9,395 bases of DNA from positions 1-9,395 of the forward strand of contig JARGGE010000082.1 in NCBI GenBank assembly GCA_029210865.1, in the 5' to 3' direction. The position numbers were made by a program, and so were the translations under genes. The notes under the pieces are model-generated. The model ran no database searches. It was not told where the DNA came from and saw only the letters and a program-made list of their open reading frames with translations. This DNA is from Trueperaceae bacterium (GTDB taxonomy: Bacteria; Deinococcota; Deinococci; Deinococcales; Trueperaceae). Within the stretch, counting starts at the first letter, position 1; every line of letters starts with the position of its first letter. This document shows, one piece after another, positions 1 to 6,410 of the stretch.

Positions 1-261
1 GCCGCGTGTGCCGAGCAGCAGGTGGTCGCCGCGACGACCGCGGGCGGCACGCTCGCCGCCTGCCGGGCTGCGGGGATCGGCTTCATGGCCACCGGCGGCA
101 TCGGCGGCGTCCATCGGGGCGCCCGGAACGACATCTCCGCCGACCTCGGCGAGCTCGCCCTGCTCGAGGGGGTGCGGCAGCTGCCGGCCCGCGTCAAGTG
201 CGCGACGCTCCCTTGGACGACGCTCGAGGCGGCCCTGCGTTCGCTCCCCGACGCGGCCTGA
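1..261 (+). CDS. PsuG-SufU hybrid reading frame, 3' part (5' end outside window)
   Basis: The frame is open from base 1 to a TGA at 259-261 (86 codons visible). Residues 10-53 match the middle of pseudouridine-5'-phosphate glycosidase (PsuG): an ATT-x-GTL helix, AGI, the hallmark GGIGGVHRGA (32-41) and DISADL.ELA (44-53). PsuG normally continues about 150 residues further, including VCAGAK with the catalytic lysine. Here the frame instead runs into a different family: residues 48-79 (LGELALLEGV, then LPARVKCATLPW) match the C-terminus of the Fe-S scaffold SufU, including its last metal-ligand cysteine (C67). The product would therefore lack the PsuG lysine and the earlier SufU ligands, so neither activity is expected. 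The true start is upstream; the GTG at 22 lies inside the conserved PsuG part and is unlikely to be used. Explanations are a deletion-fusion (pseudogene) or an assembly chimera. The family matches come from recognised motifs, not from a search. Confidence 0.7.
   Translation, partial: AACAEQQVVAATTAGGTLAACRAAGIGFMATGGIGGVHRGARNDISADLGELALLEGVRQLPARVKCATLPWTTLEAALRSLPDAA
142..159 (+). other. Candidate PsuG/SufU junction
   Basis: These codons read D-L-G-E-L-A. They fit both the PsuG consensus (SADLxELA) and the SufU consensus (D-LG-[DE]-x-x-AL), so the switch between the two families lies within or beside them. Such shared sequence would suit a microhomology-mediated deletion, or a misjoin by an assembler. 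The exact breakpoint cannot be placed from one sequence. Confidence 0.55.
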
Positions 262-288
262 CCGCCACGGCGGCGCCGCGGCCCGGCG
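262..288. terminator. Short convergent spacer with a GC hairpin
   Basis: This is the 27-base gap between the stop codons of the left-edge hybrid gene and the DivIVA gene. Bases 274-278 (CGCCG) pair with 284-288 (CGGCG) around a 5-base loop, and CCGC/GCGG at 262-265 and 270-273 forms a second small stem. There is no T-tract. It is a weak candidate for a shared terminator; the stems may only reflect high GC content. Confidence 0.3.
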
Positions 289-807
289 TCAGCGGTCGGC
301 GGACGGCACGCGTTCGGGGAGGTCGTCCTCGCCGATGGCGGCCGCCGGCGGTCCGCGGCGCTCGCTCGGCGCGGCGTCCAGCGCGCGGAGGAAGGCCGTC
401 AACTGCCCGCGGAGCTGCTCGCGCACGAGCGCCTGGCTGCGCTCGAGGCGCGCGAGTTCGGCCTGCGCCTCGCGGACCCGCTCCTGGGCCTCGCGGGCGT
501 GCGCCTCGGCTTCGGCCCGGGCGCGCTCGACGATCAGCTCCGCCTCGCGCCGGGCGACGTCCTTCATCTCGTTCCCGATGCGCTCGGCGGCGATGACGGC
601 GCGCTTGAGCTCGGCCTCGGCCTCGCGCAGCTCGTCGATCTCGGCCTCGCGCCCGTCGAGCTCGTCGCGCAGGGCCCGGTGCTCGCGCACCAGCTGCTCC
701 TGCGTCCGCGCGACGCGTTCGAGGTAGGTGCGCACGCTGGCCTTGCGGAAGCCGACGAGCGCGCTCTCGAAGGTGGCGTGCTCGATGTCCAGCGGCGTCA
801 GGTCCAT
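289..807 (-). CDS. divIVA: DivIVA-domain coiled-coil protein
   Basis: The predicted product has 172 residues. Its N-terminus (LTPLDIEHATFESALVGFR, residues 3-21) is the DivIVA/GpsB lipid-binding signature, including the aromatic-arginine end (F20-R21) that corresponds to the membrane-inserting tip in Bacillus DivIVA. Residues ~25-140 are almost continuous Glu/Ala/Arg/Leu-rich coiled coil, followed by a loose 30-residue Pro/Arg/Asp-rich tail. DivIVA proteins oligomerise on negatively curved membrane and recruit division, polar growth or chromosome-segregation partners. The ATG at 805-807 is the right start because the signature begins at residue 3. It overlaps the end of yggS by 10 bases, with a G-rich stretch just upstream, so translation is probably coupled. 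It is the last gene of the phosphorylase-yggS-divIVA operon. Family assignment is firm; the exact cellular role is inferred. Confidence 0.9.
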   Translation of the reverse strand: MDLTPLDIEHATFESALVGFRKASVRTYLERVARTQEQLVREHRALRDELDGREAEIDELREAEAELKRAVIAAERIGNEMKDVARREAELIVERARAEAEAHAREAQERVREAQAELARLERSQALVREQLRGQLTAFLRALDAAPSERRGPPAAAIGEDDLPERVPSADR

Positions 808-1475
808 CCCGCGCCCCCGTCCGCCGGTCCGCCGGCCGGTTCGAAGAGGGCCCGGCCGACGCGGACCCACGTGGCCCCCTCCTCGATGGCGACCTCGAGG
901 TCGCCGCTCATGCCCATCGACGTGCGTCCCTCCGCGTAGCGGTCCGCGAGGTCGCGCAAGCCGCGGAAGACCGGGCGGGCGCGCTCGGGGTCGGGTTCGA
1001 ACGGCGCGATCGTCATCAGGCCCTCCAGACGGACGTGGTCGAGCGACGCCACGTGGCGCACGAGGTCGGGCACCTCGGCCGGGGCGACCCCCTGCTTGCT
1101 CGCCTCGCCGGCGACGTTGACCTGCACCAGCACGCGGTGGACGTGCCCACGCTTCGCACCTTCGGCCTCGAGCGCGTCGGCGAGCCGCTCGGAGTCGAGC
1201 GAATGGATCAGGGCGAACGGGGCGCAGTAGCGCACCTTGTTCGTCTGCAGGTGGCCGACGAGGTGCCACGCGACGTCGTCGCCGAGGGCGGCCGCTTTCG
1301 GTCGCCACTCCTGCACGCGGTTCTCGCCCAGCACCCGGTGGCCCAGGTCGAGCAGCGCGCGCCGCACCTCGTCCGGCGAGCGCCCCTTGGTGACCGCGAC
1401 CAGGGTCACGCCCCGGGGATCGCGCGAGGCGACCGCGCAGGCCCGTTCGATCCGCGTGCGGACGTCGGCGAGCAT
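798..1475 (-). CDS. yggS: YggS/PLPBP family pyridoxal phosphate homeostasis protein
   Basis: The product has 225 residues, normal for this single-domain alanine-racemase-fold family. Visible motifs are AVTKGR with the PLP-binding lysine K30, GENRVQE (50-56), WHLVGHLQTNK (70-80), HSLDS (91-95), QVN (118-120), GLMTIAP (152-158) and SMGMSGDLEVAIEEGATWVRVGRALF (187-211; phosphate-binding MSGD and G.ALF parts). Members have no known catalytic activity; they bind PLP in the cytoplasm and buffer B6 vitamers and amino-acid pools. The start ATG (1473-1475) lies 3 bases after the phosphorylase stop, and the stop lies inside divIVA, so the three genes form one operon. In many Gram-positive bacteria the homologue (ylmE) sits with sepF, ylmG and divIVA; here only the yggS-divIVA part of that neighbourhood is present. 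Confidence 0.95.
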   Translation of the reverse strand: MLADVRTRIERACAVASRDPRGVTLVAVTKGRSPDEVRRALLDLGHRVLGENRVQEWRPKAAALGDDVAWHLVGHLQTNKVRYCAPFALIHSLDSERLADALEAEGAKRGHVHRVLVQVNVAGEASKQGVAPAEVPDLVRHVASLDHVRLEGLMTIAPFEPDPERARPVFRGLRDLADRYAEGRTSMGMSGDLEVAIEEGATWVRVGRALFEPAGGPADGGAGWT

Positions 1476-1478
1476 CGC

Positions 1479-2369
1479 CTAGAGCTCGGGCAGGACGGCG
1501 CGCACGAGCGCGCGGAAGCGGTCGCCGACGCGCGCCGCCACGGCCAGGACCTCGTCCCCGGTGGCGTGCTCGGCGCCGTCCGGCACCGCGCGGTCGGTCA
1601 CCGTGGAGAGCCCGAGCACCCGCATGCCCAGCGAGCGCGCGACGGTGACCTCGTGGACGGTCGACATGCCGATGGCGTCGGCGCCCCAGGCGCGGAACGC
1701 GCGCAGCTCGGCGCGCGTCGCGTACGCGGGCCCGGCGATCGCCAGATAGACGCCTTCGCGCAGGGTGAGGTCGAGGCGGCGCGCGGCGCGGCGGGCGACC
1801 TCGAGGTAGGCCGGGTCGTAGGCGTCGAAGGTGACCGGGAAGCGCGGCCCGACGCCGTCGGCCGGCCCGGTGAGCGCGTGGTCGAAGGTGTGGTTGATGA
1901 AGTCGAGCTGCAGCATCAGGTCGCCGGCGGCCCAGTGCGGGTCGAGCCCGCCGCAGGCGTTCGACACGACCAGCCGGGTCGCGCCCAGCGCGTTCATGAC
2001 GCGCACCGGGAAGGCGCACGTCGCGGCCGAGTAACCCTCGTACGCGTGCAGGCGGCCCTGCATGGCGACGACCCGCCGCCCCTCGAGGCGACCCAGGACG
2101 AAGCGCCCGGCGTGCCCCGGTGCCGTCGAGGCAGGCATGCCGGGGACGTCCGCGTACGGCACCGACACCGCCTCCTCGAGCTGGTCGGCGAGCGGTCCGA
2201 GGCCGCTCCCGAGCACGAGCGCGAGCTCGGCGCCCGCGGACGCGAAGGCCGGGTCGAGCCCCGGGGCTGAGCGCAGCGCGTCGGCGGCGGCGTGGGCCCA
2301 AGTCACGGCAAGCGGTCCGGCGTGGACGGGCGCTCCTTCGAGCGTCGGGGCGAGCGGGGCGGGCGTCAT
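1479..2369 (-). CDS. Purine nucleoside phosphorylase family protein (trimeric, class I) with altered base-binding residues
   Basis: The product has 296 residues, typical of trimeric PNP/MTAP enzymes, which split purine nucleosides with phosphate into base and ribose-1-phosphate in the cytoplasm. Phosphate and ribose motifs are intact: GSGLG (54-58), GHAGRF (85-90), QGRLHAYEGY (104-113; R106 and H108 match human PNP R84 and H86), NACGG (137-141) and GMSTV (234-238; M235 matches M219). The base site differs: human F200-E201 in GPSFET corresponds to Y216-A217 in GPAYAT, N243 to D259 in STVTD, and H257 probably to G271. Glu201 and Asn243 define 6-oxopurine preference, whereas MTAP has Asp at the second position. 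A 6-aminopurine substrate (adenosine or methylthioadenosine) is therefore plausible, but this is inference. The ATG at 2367-2369 follows a -10 element by 6 bases. This is the first gene of the operon with yggS and divIVA. Confidence 0.9.
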   Translation of the reverse strand: MTPAPLAPTLEGAPVHAGPLAVTWAHAAADALRSAPGLDPAFASAGAELALVLGSGLGPLADQLEEAVSVPYADVPGMPASTAPGHAGRFVLGRLEGRRVVAMQGRLHAYEGYSAATCAFPVRVMNALGATRLVVSNACGGLDPHWAAGDLMLQLDFINHTFDHALTGPADGVGPRFPVTFDAYDPAYLEVARRAARRLDLTLREGVYLAIAGPAYATRAELRAFRAWGADAIGMSTVHEVTVARSLGMRVLGLSTVTDRAVPDGAEHATGDEVLAVAARVGDRFRALVRAVLPEL

Positions 2370-2375
2370 GCGGGC

Positions 2376-2381
2376 ATCGTA
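2376..2381 (-). promoter_or_regulatory. -10 element (TACGAT) of the PNP-yggS-divIVA operon
   Basis: Read on the minus strand, TACGAT is followed by exactly six bases and then the ATG. Transcription would begin at or next to the A of the start codon, giving a leaderless mRNA. No convincing -35 hexamer is seen 16-18 bases upstream. No Shine-Dalgarno sequence fits in the six-base gap, which supports leaderless initiation. Confidence 0.6.
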
Positions 2382-2421
2382 GCAAGCGCCCGTCGGTGCG
2401 CGAGGCGCCCGTGCTCGGTCC

Positions 2422-2435
2422 CCCCGCCCGCGGGG
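2422..2435. repeat. Inverted repeat in divergent promoter region
   Basis: CCCCG (2422-2426) and CGGGG (2431-2435) form a perfect inverted repeat around CCCG. It sits just upstream of where the -35 of the BamA promoter would fall, between the two divergent -10 elements. It could be an operator, or just GC-rich sequence; nothing else supports a role. Confidence 0.25.
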
Positions 2436-2459
2436 TCGGGCTTCTCACGGGGCGGACGA

Positions 2460-2465
2460 TAGACT
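2460..2465 (+). promoter_or_regulatory. -10 element (TAGACT) of the BamA/Omp85 gene
   Basis: TAGACT is followed by seven bases and then the ATG at 2473, again placing the transcription start at or within a base or so of the start codon. There is no Shine-Dalgarno sequence between them and no clear -35. It is the divergent partner of the phosphorylase promoter, with the two -10 boxes about 80 bases apart. Confidence 0.6.
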
Positions 2466-2472
2466 GCGCTCC

Positions 2473-5118
2473 ATGCGTCGCCTCCTGATCCTCGTCTTGG
2501 CCCTGTCCGTCGGGTCCGCGTTCACGCAAGCCGCACCGCCCGCGATCCGGGGGCCCCTCGTCGAGGTCCGCGTCGAGGGCTCCGACGCGTACGCGGACGT
2601 CATCCGCACCGTCGTCGCCGCGCGGCGCGGCACCGAGGCCGAGCGCATCGACCTGGAGGCCGAGCGCAACCGCGTCTACGCCCTGGGCACCTTCGCCGAG
2701 GTCGCGGTGGCGCTCGAGAACCGGGGTGCCGGGCCGGTGCTGGTCGTGCGGGTGACCGAGAACCCGCCGATCGCCGACGTCGAGGTGGTCGGCGGCACGC
2801 TGCTCGACGCCGCCCAGCTGCGCGACGCGATCGTCGCCGAGCACCTCCTCGACCCCGATCGGGTCCTGAACGTGCTGCGTGCCGATCAGGCGATCGGCAC
2901 GCTGCAGGCGATCCATCGGTCGGTGGGGGTGCCGTACGACGTCGGCGTCACGCTCGACCTGATCCCCGACGCTTCCGCCGGCAGCGGTGGGGCCGTGCCG
3001 GTGCGGCTCGTGTACACGCTCGACGAATCCGCGGCGCTGCGGCGCGTCGTGTTCGACGGCTCGACCGTGCTCGACGACGCCGAGCTCGACGCGGCGTTCG
3101 CCCGCCTCGCGGACGAGGAGACCTTCGACTTCACCGCCTACCGCACCGCCGTCGACGTCGTCGCGTCGCGGTACGCCGAGCTCGGCTACCGGGAGAGCGG
3201 CGTCGACCTGGGCCGCTCGACGCTGGCGAACGGCACCCTCACCGTGCGCTTCCGCGAGCTGCGCATCGCCGCCTTCGACACGCTGGCCATCGGGGTCGAC
3301 GCGTCGGCGCTGTCGCTCGCGGTCGGCGACCTGTTCAACTACGACGTCCTGCTCGACGACGTCCGCCGGCTCGCCGAGGGACGCTCGTCGGACGTGCGTA
3401 TCGAGACGCTGGCGATGGCCTCGGGTGCGGTGCGGGTGCGCTTCGTGGTCGGTGCCCCCGATACCGCGGGGCCGGTGGAGCGCATCGAGATCGACGGCAA
3501 CACGCGCATCGACGACGAGGCGCTGATCGCCACCTTCGCCCTGCGCGAGGGCGACACCTTCACCTCCGCGCTCGCCGACGAGGACTTCCGCGCCATCCGC
3601 GCGGCGTACGACGCGCTGGGCGTCGTCATCGACGCTCGTCCCGCCTACAACTACCTCGACGGCACCTACGTGCAGCGCATCACCGAGGTCGCGATCGCGG
3701 GTTACGCCGTCGTCTACGACGGCGAGCCTGGGCGCACCGAGGACCGCGTGATCACCCGCTACCTGCCCGAGCCCGGCGAACTGGTCGACCTGCGCCAGAT
3801 CGACGACGGCCTGCGGGCGCTGGCGCGGCTCGGGGTCGTGACCCCGGTGAACCGCCGGCTCGTGCCGACCGAGGAGCCGGGGAAGGTGGTCGTCGAGGTC
3901 GTCGTGCGCTCGAACTCGACCGGGCTGCTGCAGCCGGGGGCGCAGTACAGCACCGAGACCGGCTTCTCGGCGAGCGTCGCGTTCTCCGAGTCCGACCTCT
4001 TCGGGCTCGCGCACGACCTGTCCGCCGAGCTCGAGCTGCTCACCAGCGACCTCGGGCTGCTCGTCGGCGGCAGCGTCCGGTACGCGATCCCGTGGCTCGA
4101 CCTGCCCGTCGGCGACCTCCAGGAGGTCGCCACCAGCGTGTCGCTGTCGCTCTTCTCGGCCGTCGACGTCAATCAGCCGCTGTCGGCGGACGGTCGCCTG
4201 ACGGTCACGTACCCCGGGCTCGCGGATCGGCCCTCCACCCTCGTGCCGGTGGGGGAGGCGATGGTGCGCTCCTCGGGGCTTGGGTTCTCCGTCGGGCGCC
4301 GGGTGCTGCCGAACACCGACCTGGTGGTCAGCGCCCGCGGGACCTACGACCTCTACGCGCTCGAACCGGCGCCGGAGGCCTGCGTCGTCGACGCCGCCGG
4401 CGACGTGACGAACGCCGACCGCTGCGCGCTGCCCGAGGCCGCGGCGCTCGCGTACCTGCCGCAAGGGGGCTTGAGCGCGTTCGCGTCGGCGGCCCTGAGC
4501 TACGACGACCGCGACAGCGCCGCCTTCCCGCGCGAGGGGCTCGCCGCCACCGCGTCGGTCGGCTTCGGCTGGGGCAACGACCAGCGCGACCCCGCGACCG
4601 GTGGCGCGCTGCCGTACACGTACCAGCAGGTGCAGGCCGGGGTGAAGACGTACGTGACGCTCGCGGACGCCTTCCCGAACGAGATCTCGGACCGCAACCA
4701 CGTCTTCGCGGTGCGGCTCAACGGCGGGATCCAGTTCGGCGAGGACTACCCGGCCGGACGCCGCTTCCGGGTCGGTCGGGTGCCCGTCGAGGCGACCGAG
4801 ATCCGCGGTTACACCGACACGGACTTCGACCTGACCCGTGCCTACCTCACCTCGTCGGTCGAGTACCGCTACGACTTCGGGTTCTCGACGGTCGCGACCG
4901 AGACGGTGGTCGGCATCGTGTTCGCCGACGTCGCCTACGTCGCCGACGCCCCCGGCTTCGCCCCCGGTGACGCGCCGCTGTTCGCCGGCGCCGGCGTCGG
5001 CATCCAGATCAACCTCGGGTTCGGCGGCGTGTCGCTGCCGGCGCTGCGCTTCGATTACGGCCTCAGCGAGCGCAACCCGACCGGGGTCTTCGCCTTCCGG
5101 ATCGGCGCCGTCTTCTAG
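2473..5118 (+). CDS. bamA: Omp85/BamA-type outer membrane protein assembly factor
   Basis: The product has 881 residues. An N-terminal signal peptide (MRR, hydrophobic core 4-15, likely cleavage after QA at 20) sends it to the periplasm. Residues ~27-480 contain about six POTRA-like units of alternating strand-helix-helix-strand, clearest at 186-262, 334-405 (VERIEIDGNTRIDDEAL) and 404-480. Residues ~485-881 are a 16-strand-type beta-barrel: alternating polar and hydrophobic strands, the loop-6 IRGY motif (777-780, the VRGF/Y signature of Omp85) and a C-terminal phenylalanine. The family inserts and folds beta-barrel proteins in the outer membrane. The only two cysteines (C637, C651) lie in a predicted external loop. 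It is bordered by divergent PNP and convergent ychF, without the skp/lpx genes that often follow bamA. TamA or another Omp85 paralogue is possible, but the POTRA number and size favour the main BamA. Confidence 0.88.
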   Translation: MRRLLILVLALSVGSAFTQAAPPAIRGPLVEVRVEGSDAYADVIRTVVAARRGTEAERIDLEAERNRVYALGTFAEVAVALENRGAGPVLVVRVTENPPIADVEVVGGTLLDAAQLRDAIVAEHLLDPDRVLNVLRADQAIGTLQAIHRSVGVPYDVGVTLDLIPDASAGSGGAVPVRLVYTLDESAALRRVVFDGSTVLDDAELDAAFARLADEETFDFTAYRTAVDVVASRYAELGYRESGVDLGRSTLANGTLTVRFRELRIAAFDTLAIGVDASALSLAVGDLFNYDVLLDDVRRLAEGRSSDVRIETLAMASGAVRVRFVVGAPDTAGPVERIEIDGNTRIDDEALIATFALREGDTFTSALADEDFRAIRAAYDALGVVIDARPAYNYLDGTYVQRITEVAIAGYAVVYDGEPGRTEDRVITRYLPEPGELVDLRQIDDGLRALARLGVVTPVNRRLVPTEEPGKVVVEVVVRSNSTGLLQPGAQYSTETGFSASVAFSESDLFGLAHDLSAELELLTSDLGLLVGGSVRYAIPWLDLPVGDLQEVATSVSLSLFSAVDVNQPLSADGRLTVTYPGLADRPSTLVPVGEAMVRSSGLGFSVGRRVLPNTDLVVSARGTYDLYALEPAPEACVVDAAGDVTNADRCALPEAAALAYLPQGGLSAFASAALSYDDRDSAAFPREGLAATASVGFGWGNDQRDPATGGALPYTYQQVQAGVKTYVTLADAFPNEISDRNHVFAVRLNGGIQFGEDYPAGRRFRVGRVPVEATEIRGYTDTDFDLTRAYLTSSVEYRYDFGFSTVATETVVGIVFADVAYVADAPGFAPGDAPLFAGAGVGIQINLGFGGVSLPALRFDYGLSERNPTGVFAFRIGAVF

Positions 5119-5135
5119 CCGCGGCGGATCGTGGG

Positions 5136-5154
5136 GCGGTCGTGCAGCGACCGC
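5136..5154. terminator. Hairpin after the BamA gene
   Basis: GCGGTCG (5136-5142) and CGACCGC (5148-5154) form a perfect 7-bp stem with a 5-base loop, 17 bases after the BamA stop. No U-tract follows. It may act as a terminator or 3'-end stabiliser for the plus-strand transcript. Confidence 0.5.
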
Positions 5155-5165
5155 AACGGGCCGCA

Positions 5166-5189
5166 GGTGCCGGGCCGTAGGCCCGCGCC
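5166..5189. terminator. Second hairpin between BamA and ychF
   Basis: CGGGCC (5171-5176) and GGCCCG (5180-5185) pair around GTA. The stem extends through GGTG (5166-5169) with CGCC (5186-5189), with C5170 bulged. It lies 37 bases beyond the ychF stop and works on either strand, so it could terminate both convergent transcripts. There is no T-tract. Confidence 0.5.
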
Positions 5190-5220
5190 GTCTGCGGCTC
5201 GCGTCGTCTGCGGCTCGCGC
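5189..5220. repeat. Two-copy 16-bp tandem repeat
   Basis: The 15-mer CGTCTGCGGCTCGCG occurs at 5189-5203 and again at 5205-5219. The two 16-base units differ only in the last base (T against C). The pair lies just past the ychF stop codon in non-coding sequence. It looks like a small slippage duplication. Confidence 0.8.
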
Positions 5221-5225
5221 CGTTC

Positions 5226-6311
5226 CTAGACGTTGAACAGGAAGTTCATGACGTCGCCATCGGCGACGACGTACTCCTTGCCCTCGGTGCGCACCCAGCC
5301 CCGCGCCTTCGCGGCCACCATGCCACCCGCTTCGACGAGCTTCGCCCAGTGGATGACCTCGGCCCGGATGAAGCCGCGCTCGAAGTCGGAATGGATGACG
5401 CCCGCCGCCTGCGGCGCCTTGGCGCCGGCGGGGACCGTCCACGCCCGGACCTCCTTCTCGCCGGCGGTCAGGTAGGTCAGGAGCCCCAGCACCTCGTACC
5501 CCTTGGTGACGAGGCGCTCGAGGCCGCTCTGCTCGAGGCCGAGGTCGGCGAGGAAGGCGTCCGCGTCCTCGTCCGGTAGCTCGCCGAGCTCCTGCTCGAT
5601 CTTCGCCGAGATGACCACCACCGAGGCCCCCTCGACCCGGGCGCGGTCGCGCACCGCGTCGACGTACGCGTTCCCGCTGACGACGTCGGTCTCGGACACG
5701 TTGCACACGAACACGACGGGCTTGGCGGTCAGGAGCTGGACGTCGGCGGGCACGGGCAGGCCGGTCGCCCGCGCCTGCGTGCCGTCGGCCATCGCGGTGC
5801 GCAACGCCTCCACCTGGGCGTACGCCTCGGCGTCCTCCGGGTTCCCCTTGGCGCTGCGCCGCAGCCGGTCGCTGCGCCGCTCGAGGGTCGCCAGGTCGGC
5901 GAGGGCGAGCTCGGTCTCGATCGTCTCGATGTCGGCGAGCGGATCGATCGCGCCGCTGACGTGGATGACGTCCGGATCGTCGAAGCAGCGCACGACGTGC
6001 GCGATCGCGGCGACCTCGCGAATGTTCGCGAGGAACTGGTTGCCCAGGCCCTCGCCCTTGTGCGCGCCCTTGACCAGGCCGGCGATGTCGACGAACTCGA
6101 CGGTCGTGGGGACGAGCGGCGGCACCCGCTTGCCCTTCGTGTAGAGCTTCGCGAGCGCGGCGAGGCGTTCGTCCGGGACGGCGACGACGCCGACGTTCTT
6201 GTCGATCGTCGCGAAGGGGTAGTTGGCGGCTTCGACGCCGGCCTTGGTAATCGCGTTGAACAGGGTGCTCTTCCCGACGTTGGGAAGGCCTACGATGCCG
6301 ATTCCGAACAT
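5226..6311 (-). CDS. ychF: Redox-regulated ATPase/GTPase YchF (OLA1 family)
   Basis: The product has 361 residues, the normal length. Domains in order are: Obg-type G domain with Walker A GLPNVGKS (8-15), switch II DIAGLVKGAHKGEGLGNQF (75-93), a coiled-coil insertion (~125-180), the NVSE motif (204-207) that replaces NKxD and gives YchF/OLA1 its ATP preference, and a C-terminal TGS domain (~278-361) with the conserved FERGFIRAEV (310-319) and the ending NFLFNV. The family binds the ribosome and 70S-associated factors and acts in stress and redox responses. The ATG at 6309-6311 matches the invariant N-terminus and has GAGGAG (6321-6326 on the minus strand) 9 bases upstream. The gene is monocistronic, divergent from the threonine operon and convergent with BamA. 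Confidence 0.97.
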   Translation of the reverse strand: MFGIGIVGLPNVGKSTLFNAITKAGVEAANYPFATIDKNVGVVAVPDERLAALAKLYTKGKRVPPLVPTTVEFVDIAGLVKGAHKGEGLGNQFLANIREVAAIAHVVRCFDDPDVIHVSGAIDPLADIETIETELALADLATLERRSDRLRRSAKGNPEDAEAYAQVEALRTAMADGTQARATGLPVPADVQLLTAKPVVFVCNVSETDVVSGNAYVDAVRDRARVEGASVVVISAKIEQELGELPDEDADAFLADLGLEQSGLERLVTKGYEVLGLLTYLTAGEKEVRAWTVPAGAKAPQAAGVIHSDFERGFIRAEVIHWAKLVEAGGMVAAKARGWVRTEGKEYVVADGDVMNFLFNV

Positions 6312-6320
6312 GATGCTCCG

Positions 6321-6326
6321 CTCCTC
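6321..6326 (-). promoter_or_regulatory. Ribosome binding site of ychF
   Basis: GAGGAG on the minus strand lies nine bases before the ATG. It is the clearest Shine-Dalgarno sequence in the window and contrasts with the apparently leaderless neighbours. Confidence 0.7.
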
Positions 6327-6351
6327 GGGGCGACGCTGCCGCCGACCGGCC

Positions 6352-6357
6352 ACTGTA
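6352..6357 (-). promoter_or_regulatory. -10 element (TACAGT) of ychF
   Basis: TACAGT on the minus strand lies 40 bases before the ychF ATG, giving an estimated 5' leader of about 30-35 bases that contains the GAGGAG site. No recognisable -35 is present upstream in the GC-rich stretch. It was assigned by resemblance to TATAAT and by position. Confidence 0.5.
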
Positions 6358-6404
6358 GCAGGGCGCCGCCGTGGGCGGGGTCCGGGCCTGCCGCGGGGGC
6401 GTGG

Positions 6405-6410
6405 TAGCGT
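6405..6410 (+). promoter_or_regulatory. -10 element (TAGCGT) of the homoserine dehydrogenase-thrC operon
   Basis: TAGCGT is followed by six bases (CCCGCC) and the ATG at 6417, the same spacing as at the phosphorylase promoter. The transcript would be leaderless, so an attenuator or riboswitch leader for threonine control is excluded at this promoter. No -35 hexamer is evident. Confidence 0.55.

Noticed and set aside
1035..2270. A 411-codon plus-strand frame antisense to yggS and the phosphorylase
   Set aside because: Its translation is Arg/Gly/Val/His-rich without recognisable motifs, and it lies opposite two intact, conserved genes.
289..5706. A continuous minus-strand open frame of 1805 codons antisense to BamA and others
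   Set aside because: Only its last 172 codons are a real gene (divIVA). The rest is low-complexity Arg/Gly/Asp/His-rich sequence antisense to well-supported genes, as expected when high GC content removes stop codons.
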